Assembly: GCA_046733475.1 (NCBI GenBank)
Contig: JBKPPF010000045.1
Coordinates: 1 to 51,125, forward strand
Reading direction: 5' to 3'
Length of the DNA: 51,125 nucleotides
DNA from: DATEOR01 sp046733475
GTDB lineage: Bacteria > Actinomycetota > Thermoleophilia > Gaiellales > Gaiellaceae
The notes below the pieces were generated by a model. The model had not been told where the DNA came from and did not search any database. It worked only from the letters and a program-made list of their open reading frames with translations. This document shows positions 17,518 to 25,884 of this stretch, piece by piece (position 1 is the first letter of the stretch; the number at the start of each line of letters is the position of its first letter). The position numbers and the translations under genes were made by a program.

Positions 17518-20062
17518 GCTCGCGCGCGCATGGGTGCTCGCAGCTGTCGCGGGGGTCGCGGCGTTCATGCTCGTCGGCAACGTCCAGGGGGCCCGGCAGA
17601 CCGTGACGGACGCGGCCGCCCGGGCGTGGTACTCCATCTTCGGCGACCGGCCTCAGGCCGACATGGGGTCACGGACGATCGTCGTCTTCTCCTCGCCTTC
17701 GCTCGCCGATCGCATGCAGGCGGCCGGCGGAAAGGTCGGGGCGGCGAAGCAGCGCCAGTGGATCGCCGACATCGAGGCCGAGCAGGACGCGTTGCTCGCC
17801 TCGCTCCGCGAGCGCGGCGTCACCATCGAGCCGGAGCAGATCTTCACGAAGACGTTGAACGGCTTCTCGGCAACCCTCGACGCACGCGCCGTCGCCGAGC
17901 TCGACCGTAACCCGTCCGTGATCGGGGTCTATCCCGTGCGGCCGGTGTACCTCGCGGAGGCCGAAGCCTTGCGCGCGCCGGCGGTCGGCGCCCAACCCGG
18001 AGTCAGCCTGCCCGGGTTCGACGGCCAGGGCACCAAGGTCGCCCTCCTCGACACGGGCGTCGATGTCAAGCAGTCCGCGGTCGCCAGCCGTCTGCGCCGG
18101 GGCTTCGACGTCGTCGGCGGCGACAGGAAGCCGGTGCCCGAGGCGGACCCCTCGGGCCAGGGTCGGGTCGAGGCACACGGGACGCGGATGGCCGGGCTCG
18201 TCGCCGCCGTGGCGCCGGGCGCGAAGGTCGTCCCCATCCGCGTCGTCGGCTGGCAGCAGGGCAACGACGGGAGCTTCGCGCTGATCGGGCGCGGCGACCA
18301 GCTGATCGCCGGGCTCGAGCGCGCGGTCGACCCCAACGGTGACGGAGCCGTGACTGATGGCGCGACGGTCGCGCTCGCGCCGCTCGTCGAGCCGTTCGCC
18401 GCCTTCACGGACAGCCCCGAGTCGCGCGCGGTCGAGGGTGCGACCACGCTCGGCACGCTCGTTGTCGCGTCCGCCGGGAACGACGGGAGCTCGGGAGTCG
18501 GGTTCGGCAGCATTGGCGCACCGGGCGGAGCCGCGGATGCGCTCACTGTCGGTGCCGCCGACTCGCGCGCCCGGGTTTCGGTGGCGACCGCTTGGGTCCG
18601 CGCGGGCGGCGACACGATCTCCGCGCAGCCGGTTCGCGTCCTGGGCAAGACGACGCTTTCCGACGAATCGACCTTGGACGTCGCAGGCCTCCTGGGGCCC
18701 TCGCTCTCGAGCCCGGCGCAAGCGCCTCAGGCCGAGTCCGGCGGCTCGACCCTCGGAGATTTCTTCGACACCAGCGGTGTGAGCCGGGTCGCAGGACGAG
18801 CCGCGCTCGTCCCTGCTGACGGGAGCTCGCTCGACGCCAAGGCGCGGAACGCCAAGGCCGCCGGAGCCGCGGCGCTCCTCATCTACGGAACGGCTCTGCC
18901 GGCAGGCGCGCTCGACGCCGACCAGGCGACGGCGCTCCCGGTCCTCGCCCTGCCCGGGGACACCGGGGCGGAAGCGATGGACGCGCTCCGGGAGGGCCGG
19001 CGGGTGTCCGCAGTTCTTGCGCCCGCCGGCACGGTCGTCAACCCGGGGCTGGACGCAGTCGCCGGGTTCTCCTCCGGTGGGCTTTCATTCGACGGCCGCG
19101 TGAAGCCGGACGTCGTTGCGCCGGGAGTCGGCCTCGCCACGTTCGATCCTTCCGGGGACGGCGCCCCGCGGTACTCGACGGTCAGCGGCTCGAGCGCCGC
19201 GGCCGCAGTCGCAGCCGGCGCGGCTGCGCTCGTCTCGCAGGCTCGCACCGGGCTGACTGCATCCGAGCTTCGCGCAGTCCTCGTTGGGAGCGCCCAGCCT
19301 CTCGGCGGCGTCCAGCCGGTCACGCGAGAGGGAGCGGGCGGCATCGACCCAGCCGCCGCGTCGACCACGGAGCTCTCGGTCGCGCCCGCGACTGTGGCCT
19401 TCGGCCGGGCGGGCGGCAGCGGCTGGTCGTCCTCCCGGACGCTCACCGTGAAGAACCTCTCCAGCAGACCGCTAGAGGTCGGGTTCGGCCTCGTTCCGGA
19501 CCAAGCCGGCCCGGCGAAAGTCTCGTTCACCGCGCAGCCGGCTCACCTCAGTCTCGGGCCCGGCGCGTCCTCGAGCGTGCAGCTCAACGTCTCCGCGACG
19601 GATGAGCTCGGAGACGGCGCGAGCGGCGTCGTCGTCGTCTCGGCTCGAGGCGCGCGCGCTGCACGGATCCCGTGGGCGATCGCGCCGCGGCCGGCAGACC
19701 TCGCGCTCGTCGATTCCGTCAGCCTGTCCAACTGGGAGTTCGCGCCGTCGAAGTCAGCTCCCGCCGTGCTCGCGTTCCGCGCCGGCCGCGCCGTGCCCGG
19801 TTCCGGAGGCGAGCAGATCGAACCAGTCGGCCTCCTCGATCTCGAGCTCTGGACGCCCAAGGGCAAGCGTCTTGGCGTCATCGCGCGCATGCGTGACCTG
19901 CTGCCCGGCCGCTACGCGTTCGGCCTGACCGGTCGCGGTCCGGACGGCAAGGTCCTCGAACCGGGCACGTATGTCCTCCGGCTGCGCGCCCAGCCCGTGG
20001 ACGCGGCCGACGGGACGCCGCCGTCTACCGCCGACACCGTCTTCCGGATCACCGACCAGTAA
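17495..20062 (+). CDS. Secreted S8 (subtilisin-like) serine protease with PA-type insert
   Basis: 855 residues. Signal peptide or anchor in RAWVLAAVAGVAAFMLVGNV. Residues about 55-150 look like an I9 propeptide (TIVVFSSPSLADRM to FTKTLNGFSATLDARAV). Catalytic triad: D186 (LLDTGVD), H228 (EAHGTRMAGL) and S567 (VSGSSAAAAVAAG; the usual GTSMAAP is here GSSAAAA). Between H and S lies a PA-like insert (RAALVPADG, AAGAAALLIYG, about 430-510). The C-terminal third has strand-rich domains, including a fibronectin-like block (TLTVKNLSSRPLEVGFG). Likely a cell-surface protease. It overlaps tsaD by 23 bases but probably has its own promoter. Confidence 0.85.
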   Translation: MPTRRRPELARAWVLAAVAGVAAFMLVGNVQGARQTVTDAAARAWYSIFGDRPQADMGSRTIVVFSSPSLADRMQAAGGKVGAAKQRQWIADIEAEQDALLASLRERGVTIEPEQIFTKTLNGFSATLDARAVAELDRNPSVIGVYPVRPVYLAEAEALRAPAVGAQPGVSLPGFDGQGTKVALLDTGVDVKQSAVASRLRRGFDVVGGDRKPVPEADPSGQGRVEAHGTRMAGLVAAVAPGAKVVPIRVVGWQQGNDGSFALIGRGDQLIAGLERAVDPNGDGAVTDGATVALAPLVEPFAAFTDSPESRAVEGATTLGTLVVASAGNDGSSGVGFGSIGAPGGAADALTVGAADSRARVSVATAWVRAGGDTISAQPVRVLGKTTLSDESTLDVAGLLGPSLSSPAQAPQAESGGSTLGDFFDTSGVSRVAGRAALVPADGSSLDAKARNAKAAGAAALLIYGTALPAGALDADQATALPVLALPGDTGAEAMDALREGRRVSAVLAPAGTVVNPGLDAVAGFSSGGLSFDGRVKPDVVAPGVGLATFDPSGDGAPRYSTVSGSSAAAAVAAGAAALVSQARTGLTASELRAVLVGSAQPLGGVQPVTREGAGGIDPAAASTTELSVAPATVAFGRAGGSGWSSSRTLTVKNLSSRPLEVGFGLVPDQAGPAKVSFTAQPAHLSLGPGASSSVQLNVSATDELGDGASGVVVVSARGARAARIPWAIAPRPADLALVDSVSLSNWEFAPSKSAPAVLAFRAGRAVPGSGGEQIEPVGLLDLELWTPKGKRLGVIARMRDLLPGRYAFGLTGRGPDGKVLEPGTYVLRLRAQPVDAADGTPPSTADTVFRITDQ

Positions 20063-20073
20063 AGGAGCGTTGG

Positions 20074-21348
20074 GTGACCACTGTCGAAGCCCCGTCCTCG
20101 CACCTGAAGGAAAACCCCTGGGAGATGGCGCGCAGCCAGCTGCGGCAGACGGCCGCTCTGATCGGGATGGAGGACAGCATGTTGAACGTCCTCCTCGAGT
20201 GCAAGAAGTGCGTGGCCGTCTCGGTTCCGACCCGGATGGACGACCGCTCGGTGCGCGTCTTCGAAGGGTTCCGCTGCACGCATAACGTCGCCCGCGGGCC
20301 CTCCAAGGGCGGGATCCGCTACCACCACCAGGTCACGCTCGAGGAGACGAAGGCGCTCGCCATGTGGATGACGTGGAAGTGCGCGCTCATGGGACTCCCG
20401 TTCGGCGGCGCCAAGGGCGGCGTCGTTGTCAATCCGAAGGAGCTCTCCGTCTCCGAGCTGGAGCGGATGACCCGCCGCTACACGACCGAGATCATCAACT
20501 TCATCGGGCCGGAGGCCGACATTCCCGCGCCCGACGTGGGCACGAGCCCGCGCGAGATGGCATGGATCTTCGACACGTACTCGATGAACAAGGGCTACTC
20601 GGTGCTTGGCGTCGTCACCGGCAAGCCGCTCGAGGTGGGCGGATCGGTGGGGCGGGTCGAGGCAACCGCGCGCGGCGCGGCGTTCTGCATTCGCGAGGCA
20701 CTGCGGAAACAGGACCTGTCGATCGAGAACCAGAGAGTCGCCGTGCAGGGCTTCGGCAACGTCGGCTCCAACCTCGCGGTCATCCTCGCCGGGCAGGGCG
20801 CGACCATCGTCGCGCTCTCCGACTCGCATGGAGGCGTCCACAACGCGGATGGCATCGACGTGCAGGCCGCGCTCGCGCACAAGAAGGACTCAGGGTCGCT
20901 GGAGGGGCTCTCGGGAGCCGAGACGATCACCAATGACGAGCTTCTCCTCGTCGATTGCGACGTGCTCGCGCCGTGCGCGCTCGAGCAGGTGATCACGGAC
21001 GAGAACGCCGAGCAGATCAAGGCGAGCATCGTCTGCGAGGGCGCGAACGGCCCGGTCACGCCGGACGCCGACGTGATCCTCGACGACCGCGGCGTCCTCG
21101 TCCTCCCCGACGTGCTCGCGAACGCGGGCGGAGTGGTCGTCTCGTACTTCGAGTGGGTGCAGGGCCTCCAGGAGTACTTCTGGAAGGAGTCCGAGGTGAA
21201 CGCGAAGCTGAACGACATCATCACCCGCGCGTTCGCCGAGACCTGGCGCGCACACGAGGAACGCTCCCTGCCGATGCGCCAGGCCGCCTACGCGCTCGCG
21301 GTCGGACGCGTCGCCGAGGCGACGACGACCCGTGGCCTCTACCCCTAG
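20074..21348 (+). CDS. Glu/Leu/Phe/Val dehydrogenase, probably glutamate dehydrogenase
   Basis: 424 residues, hexameric GDH length. N-terminal substrate domain with GGIRYHH and the catalytic lysine block PFGGAKGGV (about 110-118), then PAPDVGT. C-terminal NAD(P) domain has VAVQGFGNVGSNLAVIL (about 224-240) and KPLEVGGSVGR. Interconverts glutamate with 2-oxoglutarate plus ammonia. The clear Shine-Dalgarno AAAGGAGCG, 5 bases before GTG 20074, makes this one of few genes here with a canonical leader. Substrate preference over leucine or valine is inferred from overall similarity only. Confidence 0.9.
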   Translation: MTTVEAPSSHLKENPWEMARSQLRQTAALIGMEDSMLNVLLECKKCVAVSVPTRMDDRSVRVFEGFRCTHNVARGPSKGGIRYHHQVTLEETKALAMWMTWKCALMGLPFGGAKGGVVVNPKELSVSELERMTRRYTTEIINFIGPEADIPAPDVGTSPREMAWIFDTYSMNKGYSVLGVVTGKPLEVGGSVGRVEATARGAAFCIREALRKQDLSIENQRVAVQGFGNVGSNLAVILAGQGATIVALSDSHGGVHNADGIDVQAALAHKKDSGSLEGLSGAETITNDELLLVDCDVLAPCALEQVITDENAEQIKASIVCEGANGPVTPDADVILDDRGVLVLPDVLANAGGVVVSYFEWVQGLQEYFWKESEVNAKLNDIITRAFAETWRAHEERSLPMRQAAYALAVGRVAEATTTRGLYP

Positions 21349-21589
21349 AGGCAAGCACGTCGTCACGCTGGTCTACGCCGAGGGCTGCCACCTGTGCGAG
21401 AGCGCGCGACGGGTGATCAAAGGGGTCCGCGCGGAGATCGCATTCGAGCTCGAGGAGGTCGACATCACAGGCGACTCGGAGCTCGAGCCGCGCTATCGCG
21501 AGCGGATCCCGGTCGTCCTCGTGGACGGCCAGGAGGCGTTCACCTACTTCGTCACGCCCGACGGCCTGCGCCGCCGCGTCGAGGCCTAG
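21332..21589 (+). CDS. Glutaredoxin-like (DUF836) thiol-disulfide protein
   Basis: 85 residues with a thioredoxin fold: VTLVYAEGCHLCESARRVI (active-site CHLC at about 19-22), IPVVLVDGQ (cis-proline IPV) and a short C-terminal helix. Probably a small redox carrier. GTG 21332 lies inside the end of the dehydrogenase (17-base overlap), so the two are co-transcribed. The next gene is the redox sensor Rex, so the neighbourhood has a redox theme. Confidence 0.8.
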   Translation: MASTPRGKHVVTLVYAEGCHLCESARRVIKGVRAEIAFELEEVDITGDSELEPRYRERIPVVLVDGQEAFTYFVTPDGLRRRVEA

Positions 21590-21666
21590 GCGCACAAAGT
21601 TCGGCCGCGCCGCGCGGTTTCTTCCCTACGCAGCAGGGTTGGCCGTGTCGGTATCGTGTTACAAGC

Positions 21667-22326
21667 ATGACGACGGCGGGGCTCATGACTGAGAGCGAGG
21701 GGCGGGTCGGCGAACGGCTCACCGTCGGTGTCGCCGCGCGCCTCAGCCAGTACCTCCGGGTGCTCACCCAGGCCAAAAAGATGGGCCAGGATCGCATCTC
21801 CTCCCAGGAGATGAGCGAGTACACGAACATCAACGCGACGCAGATCCGGCGCGATCTCTCCACATTCGGGAAGTTCGGGAAGCGGGGCGTCGGCTACAAC
21901 ATCGACGGCCTCATCTCCGAGATCCGCAAGATCCTCCGGACGCAAGGCCAGCACAACATCGCTCTCTTCGGCGCGGGCCGCCTCGGCCAGGCGATCGCGA
22001 GCTCGACGGTCTTCGCCGACCACGGCTTCAACATCGCCGCCGCGTTCGACACCGACCTGAGCAAGGTGGGCCACCCGATCGGCGACTCGGTCATCCGCGA
22101 CTACGGCGAGCTGAAGGACGCGATCCGCGAGAAGAACATCATCGTCGCAGTCCTCGCCACTCCCCCGGAAGAGGCTCAGCGCGTGGCCGACGACGTCGTC
22201 GACGCGGGCGTCAAGATCATTTTCAACTACACCGAGGCGCTCCTGCACGCTCCCGGCGACGTGACGGTGCACACGACGAGCCCGGCAGTCGAGCTCCTCT
22301 ACGCGCTCTACTTCCACCTGACCTAA
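21667..22326 (+). CDS. rex: Redox-sensing transcriptional repressor Rex
   Basis: 219 residues. N-terminal winged helix (RISSQEMSEYTNINATQIRR, DLSTFGKFGKRGVGYN) that reads the Rex operator. C-terminal Rossmann domain with ALFGAGRLGQAIA (about 98-110) binding NADH, then VAVLATPPEEAQRVAD and the C-terminal helix ELLYALYFHL that swaps in the dimer. Represses fermentation and respiration genes when the NADH/NAD+ ratio is low. ATG 21667 has a TATCGT box 9 bases upstream; ATG 21685 is an alternative. I see no convincing Rex operator in the 77 bases upstream. Confidence 0.95.
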   Translation: MTTAGLMTESEGRVGERLTVGVAARLSQYLRVLTQAKKMGQDRISSQEMSEYTNINATQIRRDLSTFGKFGKRGVGYNIDGLISEIRKILRTQGQHNIALFGAGRLGQAIASSTVFADHGFNIAAAFDTDLSKVGHPIGDSVIRDYGELKDAIREKNIIVAVLATPPEEAQRVADDVVDAGVKIIFNYTEALLHAPGDVTVHTTSPAVELLYALYFHLT

Positions 22327-22520
22327 CCGCGGCGAGAGCCGCCTACGGAGAAAGTCCAGGATTCGCCAGTTTCCGTGCCTGCCGAGGGTCGGCGAGTCCC
22401 TCGAATGAGCTAAAGGGCGGCACGGCTCCGGCCGATCACTGCACCAACAGGGGGGAAGACGGGACATCCTCGGAGGAGGCCGCAACCTTCGAGGTGAGAG
22501 ATCCCGTCCTCCCCTCTTTT
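22327..22520 (+). ncRNA. Putative structured RNA / complex terminator after rex
   Basis: Between the rex stop and the convergent transglycosylase. It starts with a 5-bp GNRA hairpin (GCGGC-GAGA-GCCGC, 22329-22342). It ends in a 13-bp helix (22452-22464 with 22502-22514; 12 of 13 pairs, one A-C mismatch) that encloses two small hairpins (CCTC-GAGG at 22468-22479; ACCT-AGGT at 22485-22495). TTTT follows at 22517. The closing helix plus T-tract would terminate rightward transcription. Whether the whole is an independent RNA or just a 3' UTR is open. It does not match any RNA family I can recall. Confidence 0.35.
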
Positions 22521-22539
22521 CGTTTGGTCCGAGAAGGGT

Positions 22540-23451
22540 CTAGGAGAAGCGGCGGCGCAAGCTGAGGACGTTCGCGACGAACTTGCGCGTCTTCGGATAG
22601 AGCCCGTGCGCCCGGACCGCGGCGGGGCCCTCGTTATATGCGCCGACCGCGAGCCGGACGTTGAAATGGAACTCGTGCAGGAGCTGGCGAAGGTAGGCGA
22701 CGCCGACGTGGATGTTCCCGTCCTTCCCGTGCCGCACGTTGTGCCCGAGCAGGACCATCTCCACGTACGACCATGTCTGTCGCGTCAACTGCATGATCCC
22801 GCGCGCGCCCACGCTCGAGCGGACGTCCTGCTGGAAGCCGGACTCCTGCCAGGCGAGCGCCTTCACGAGACTCGGACTGAGCCCGTAGTAGTGCGCCCAG
22901 TACGTGAGGAGCGCGCGGACGCCCTTGCCCGAGCGGCGCGTCGTCGAGTGGGTGGGCTGCGGCACCGCTCGGCGCACGCCGAACGTGGCGAGCGTCTGCG
23001 GACCGACCAGGCCGTCGACCGCGAGGTGCCGGTTGCGCTGGTAGCGCATCACGGCGCGCCTTGTCCTCTCGGTGAAATGCCCGTCCACCCGGCCCGGCCA
23101 GAAGCCCCGGCGCTTGAGGAAGAACTCGAGGACCGAGACGTCCCAGCCGGTGTTGCCGCTCACGATCAGATGCCGCTTGCCGAAAAGCGGGCGTCCGAGC
23201 CGGCCGAGCTTGCCGCGCGTGATCGGGCCGGCGACCCCGTCGACGACGATGCCGACGTGACGCTGGAAGCGCCGGACACCGCTGGCCGTCATGGGCCCGG
23301 CGATGCCGTCGATGGGGCCCGCGTAGAAGCCGCGCGACTTGAGCGCGACCTGGAGACCCGGGATTTGCGGGTTCGTGACGGCGTGCGCTGCGGCCGGCAG
23401 CGCGAGCACTGTGGCCACGGCGAGGCACGCGAAAGGAGCCTTTGGCCGCAT
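22540..23451 (-). CDS. Secreted lytic transglycosylase with two peptidoglycan-binding domains
   Basis: 303 residues: signal peptide (residues 1-24, ACLAVATVLALPAAAHA), two PG_binding_1 repeats (about 31-87 and 100-158, each with GPIDGIAGPMT- or GLVGPQT-like turns), a Ser/Thr/Arg linker, and a C-terminal SLT (lysozyme-like) domain. The catalytic glutamate is E203 in LAWQESGFQQD, with the family blocks ARGIMQLTRQTW and AVGAYNEGPAAV. Expected to cleave the MurNAc-GlcNAc bond in the cell wall. ATG 23451 is the natural start because the signal peptide follows directly. Confidence 0.9.
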   Translation of the reverse strand: MRPKAPFACLAVATVLALPAAAHAVTNPQIPGLQVALKSRGFYAGPIDGIAGPMTASGVRRFQRHVGIVVDGVAGPITRGKLGRLGRPLFGKRHLIVSGNTGWDVSVLEFFLKRRGFWPGRVDGHFTERTRRAVMRYQRNRHLAVDGLVGPQTLATFGVRRAVPQPTHSTTRRSGKGVRALLTYWAHYYGLSPSLVKALAWQESGFQQDVRSSVGARGIMQLTRQTWSYVEMVLLGHNVRHGKDGNIHVGVAYLRQLLHEFHFNVRLAVGAYNEGPAAVRAHGLYPKTRKFVANVLSLRRRFS

Positions 23452-23495
23452 CGGACCGATCGTCTTCGTCGGTCCAGCCGCGTTCCCTGCGCGGT

Positions 23496-24110
23496 TTACG
23501 GGTTCTTAACCACGACCTCGATGTCGCCGGGGCCGCGGTCTGCGAGGGCTTCGTGCACCTGATCCTTCGTCGCCCCGTGTACGACGACGCGATCCTGGTG
23601 CACGGAGGCGTCGAATCCCTTGCGCTGCAAGTCGTCTGCCACATCCTCGGGGGAAAGGCCGGCGAAAAGGCCCGCCGAGTGAGCATCCGTTGCATTGACG
23701 CCCCCTCCGCTGGTCGCGGTCGCTTCGGCCGCGCCGCCGGCGGTCCCGCCCGCGCTGCTCTCCATGCCCGAGTTGCCGCCCGTCTTGACGAGGACGGCAG
23801 CCAGTGCCGCGACGACGAGGAGCGCGGCGATCCCCGCGAGTAGCTGCTTCGAGAAGAATTCGCGCCGCTCGCCTGGGGCCGGCTCGGGCGTGGGGAGGCT
23901 ACTCAGAATCTGTTCGCGCCGGTCTTGCGGGAGCTCGAGCAGCGTGGTCTCGCGTAGAGCATCGCGTCCTGACGCTGCCTGCCGCACGTGCTCGGCGCAG
24001 ACGCCGCACGTCGCCAGGTGCGCCGCGATCTCGTCGCGCCGCGCCTTCGGGAGCTCGTCCTCGACGTACTCGAAGAGCTCGGTGTCGTCTGGGTGTGTCT
24101 CGGCCACCAT
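23496..24110 (-). CDS. Anti-sigma factor with zinc-finger (ZAS) domain
   Basis: 204 residues. Zinc-finger motif H31-x3-C35-x2-C38 (AAHLATCGVCAEH) in the N-terminal cytoplasmic domain, one membrane helix at about 90-108 (LLAGIAALLVVAALAAVLV), then an extracellular part with a glycine/alanine linker and a small folded domain (LSPEDVADDLQRKGFDASVH to IEVVVKNP). The layout is that of membrane ZAS anti-sigma factors that hold an ECF sigma inactive. Start ATG 24110 lies 8 bases after the stop of the sigma gene, so the pair is one transcription unit. Confidence 0.85.
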   Translation of the reverse strand: MVAETHPDDTELFEYVEDELPKARRDEIAAHLATCGVCAEHVRQAASGRDALRETTLLELPQDRREQILSSLPTPEPAPGERREFFSKQLLAGIAALLVVAALAAVLVKTGGNSGMESSAGGTAGGAAEATATSGGGVNATDAHSAGLFAGLSPEDVADDLQRKGFDASVHQDRVVVHGATKDQVHEALADRGPGDIEVVVKNP

Positions 24111-24118
24111 GCCTTGGA

Positions 24119-24649
24119 CTATTCCTCGGCCGTCCTTGTTCCCAGGAGCTCCGCCAGCCGGCTTCGGCCGCGGAAGATCCGCGACTTCACCGTACCTTCG
24201 GCGACCTCGGTCAGCTCGGCGATCTCGGCGTAGGAGCGGCCGAGGATGTCGAACAGGACGACGGCGACCCGGTAGTCCTGGTCGAGCTGGTTCAGCGCCT
24301 CCTGGAGCGCGCTCGAGAGCTCGCTCACCTCGAAGGAGTCTCGCGGGTCGGCGGGCTCGCGCATTTCGTCGAGCGGCTCGGCACGTCGCTTCAGCCGCTG
24401 GTCGTGGGCCGCGTTGACGCCGATCCGGTAGAGCCACGTCGAGAAGAGAGAGCCGCCGCGGAAGCGCGGCAGGCCGAGCCAGGCCCGGATGAAGGTCTCC
24501 TGGACGGCGTCAGCCGCCTCGTCCGCCGAGCCGAGCGTTCGCGCCGCGAGGGTGAAGAGGCGGTTCTGGTGCCGCTCGACGAGCTGCTCGAACGCCCAGC
24601 GGTCGCCTCGCTGCGCCCGCTCGACCAACGGTGCGTCAGGATCTTCCAC
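24119..24649 (-). CDS. ECF-type RNA polymerase sigma factor
   Basis: 176 residues. Region 2: WAFEQLVERHQNRLFTLAAR, with DAVQETFIRAWLGLPRF and TWLYRIGVNAAHD (about 17-85) for -10 recognition. Region 4: LDQDYRVAVVLFDILGRSYA followed by EIAELTEVAEGTVKSRIFRG (about 120-165), the helix-turn-helix for -35 recognition. There are no regions 1 or 3, so this is group IV. Start GTG 24649 is only 2 bases from the divergent ATG of the glycosyltransferase. The downstream anti-sigma gene implies control by signal-dependent release, likely a cell-envelope stress response. Confidence 0.93.
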   Translation of the reverse strand: MEDPDAPLVERAQRGDRWAFEQLVERHQNRLFTLAARTLGSADEAADAVQETFIRAWLGLPRFRGGSLFSTWLYRIGVNAAHDQRLKRRAEPLDEMREPADPRDSFEVSELSSALQEALNQLDQDYRVAVVLFDILGRSYAEIAELTEVAEGTVKSRIFRGRSRLAELLGTRTAEE

Positions 24650-24651
24650 GA

Positions 24652-25884
24652 ATGAAGGTTCTCATCTGGCACGGCTACCTCCTGGGCGGGACCGGATCGA
24701 ACGTCTACACCCGGGCGCTCGCGAGGGCGTGGAGCCGGGCCGGGCACCAGGTCGTCGTCTTCTGCCAGGAGCCCAATCCGGAGGAGTACGACCTCGGCGG
24801 CGCCACGGTCGTCAGGCCGCCGCTCGACGGGCCGCTCCCGGTTTTTGTGCTCGACCGCTACGAGGACATGGACGCCCGCTATCTCCAGGATCTGAGCCAG
24901 GCGGAGCGGGAGCACTTCGTCGAGCAGAACGCGGCCGCCGTGCGGGAGCACCTGCCGGCCGACTTCCTCCTCGCGAACCACATTCTCCTCGGCGCGCCCG
25001 TCGGTGCCGCGGCCGGCATGCCGTTCACCGTCAAGGCTCACGGTTCGGAGCTCGAGTTCTCGATGCGCGGGAACGAGGAGCTCTGCGCCTGGGCGCGTGA
25101 GGGCCTGGCCGCCGCGGCCGAGGTTCTCGCCGGATCCGAGCACATCCGCGGCGTCCTCGCAGAGGTCGTCGGCTGGACCGAGCGTGTGCGTGTCGTCCCG
25201 CCCGGCGTGGATGTCGAGGAGTTCCGGCCTTGTCCCCGCGACGAGGCGCTGTCCGCGCTTCTCGAGGAGGCGGGACGGGACCCGGCGCCCGCCTCGGAGC
25301 GAGACCCGGACGCCGGCAACGCCGGGCGGCTCGAGGAGTTTCTCGCCGCGGAGGCGTCGACCGTCGTCTACGTGGGGAAGCTCAGCGAGGAAAAGGGCGT
25401 GCACCTGCTCATCGAGGCGCTCGCGCACGTCGACGCCCGAGCCGTCGTCGTCGGCTTCGGGCCGGCGCGCGAGGAGCTGGAGCGAGCCGCGGGCGAACGC
25501 GTGCTCTTCACGGGCGCGCTCGAGCACCGCCACCTTCGCCATCTCTGGCCGCTCGCTGACGTCAGCGTCACGCCGTCGGTCTTTCCGGAGGCCTTCGGCA
25601 TGGTCGCCGCCGAGGCGGCCGCGTGTGGGTCACCGCCGCTCGTCGCGCGCCACTCGGGCCTTGCCGAGGTCGCCGATGGGCTCGAGGCGGCCTATCCCGA
25701 GGAGCACCGGGCCCTGGCTTCGTTCAAGCCTGGAGACGCCGCAGACCTTGCCGCGAAGCTCGACGCGATCCTCGCGCTTCCCCGCCCGGAATGGGCTCGG
25801 CTGTCATCGGCCGCCCGCGCCGCCGCTGTCGAACGCTGGAGCTGGGAGACGATTGCCGCTCTGATACTTTCGCCGCGTGGGTGA
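24652..25884 (+). CDS. GT4 family glycosyltransferase
   Basis: 410 residues in two Rossmann-like halves (GT-B). N-terminal acceptor side: MKVLIWHGYLLGGTGSNVYT, with the glycine-rich loop GGTGSN. C-terminal nucleotide-sugar side: VPPGVDVEEFRP (about 182-193), VVYVGKLSEEKGVHLLIEAL and the E-x7-E motif PEAFGMVAAEAAACGSPPLV (about 310-329). Substrates unknown. A mycothiol-type or cell-envelope sugar transfer is possible, and the neighbouring glutamate-cysteine-ligase-like gene makes thiol-glycoside chemistry worth testing. ATG 24652 is used; the frame opens at 24631 but overlaps the sigma gene. Confidence 0.85.
   Translation: MKVLIWHGYLLGGTGSNVYTRALARAWSRAGHQVVVFCQEPNPEEYDLGGATVVRPPLDGPLPVFVLDRYEDMDARYLQDLSQAEREHFVEQNAAAVREHLPADFLLANHILLGAPVGAAAGMPFTVKAHGSELEFSMRGNEELCAWAREGLAAAAEVLAGSEHIRGVLAEVVGWTERVRVVPPGVDVEEFRPCPRDEALSALLEEAGRDPAPASERDPDAGNAGRLEEFLAAEASTVVYVGKLSEEKGVHLLIEALAHVDARAVVVGFGPAREELERAAGERVLFTGALEHRHLRHLWPLADVSVTPSVFPEAFGMVAAEAAACGSPPLVARHSGLAEVADGLEAAYPEEHRALASFKPGDAADLAAKLDAILALPRPEWARLSSAARAAAVERWSWETIAALILSPRG
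25865..25870 (+). promoter_or_regulatory. -10 box (TACTTT) of the GCS2-family gene
   Basis: Inside the 3' end of the glycosyltransferase, 6 bases before GTG 25877; leaderless spacing. Confidence 0.4.

Noticed and set aside
21590..21666. Rex operator upstream of rex (autoregulation)
   Set aside because: No sequence close to TTGTGAANNNNTTCACAA is present; only scattered partial matches.
22349..22362. GGAGAAAGTCCAGG resembles the start of bacterial RNase P RNA (GAGGAAAGTCC)
   Set aside because: The region is under 200 bases, lacks the 3' ACAGAA block and has the wrong overall fold for RNase P RNA.
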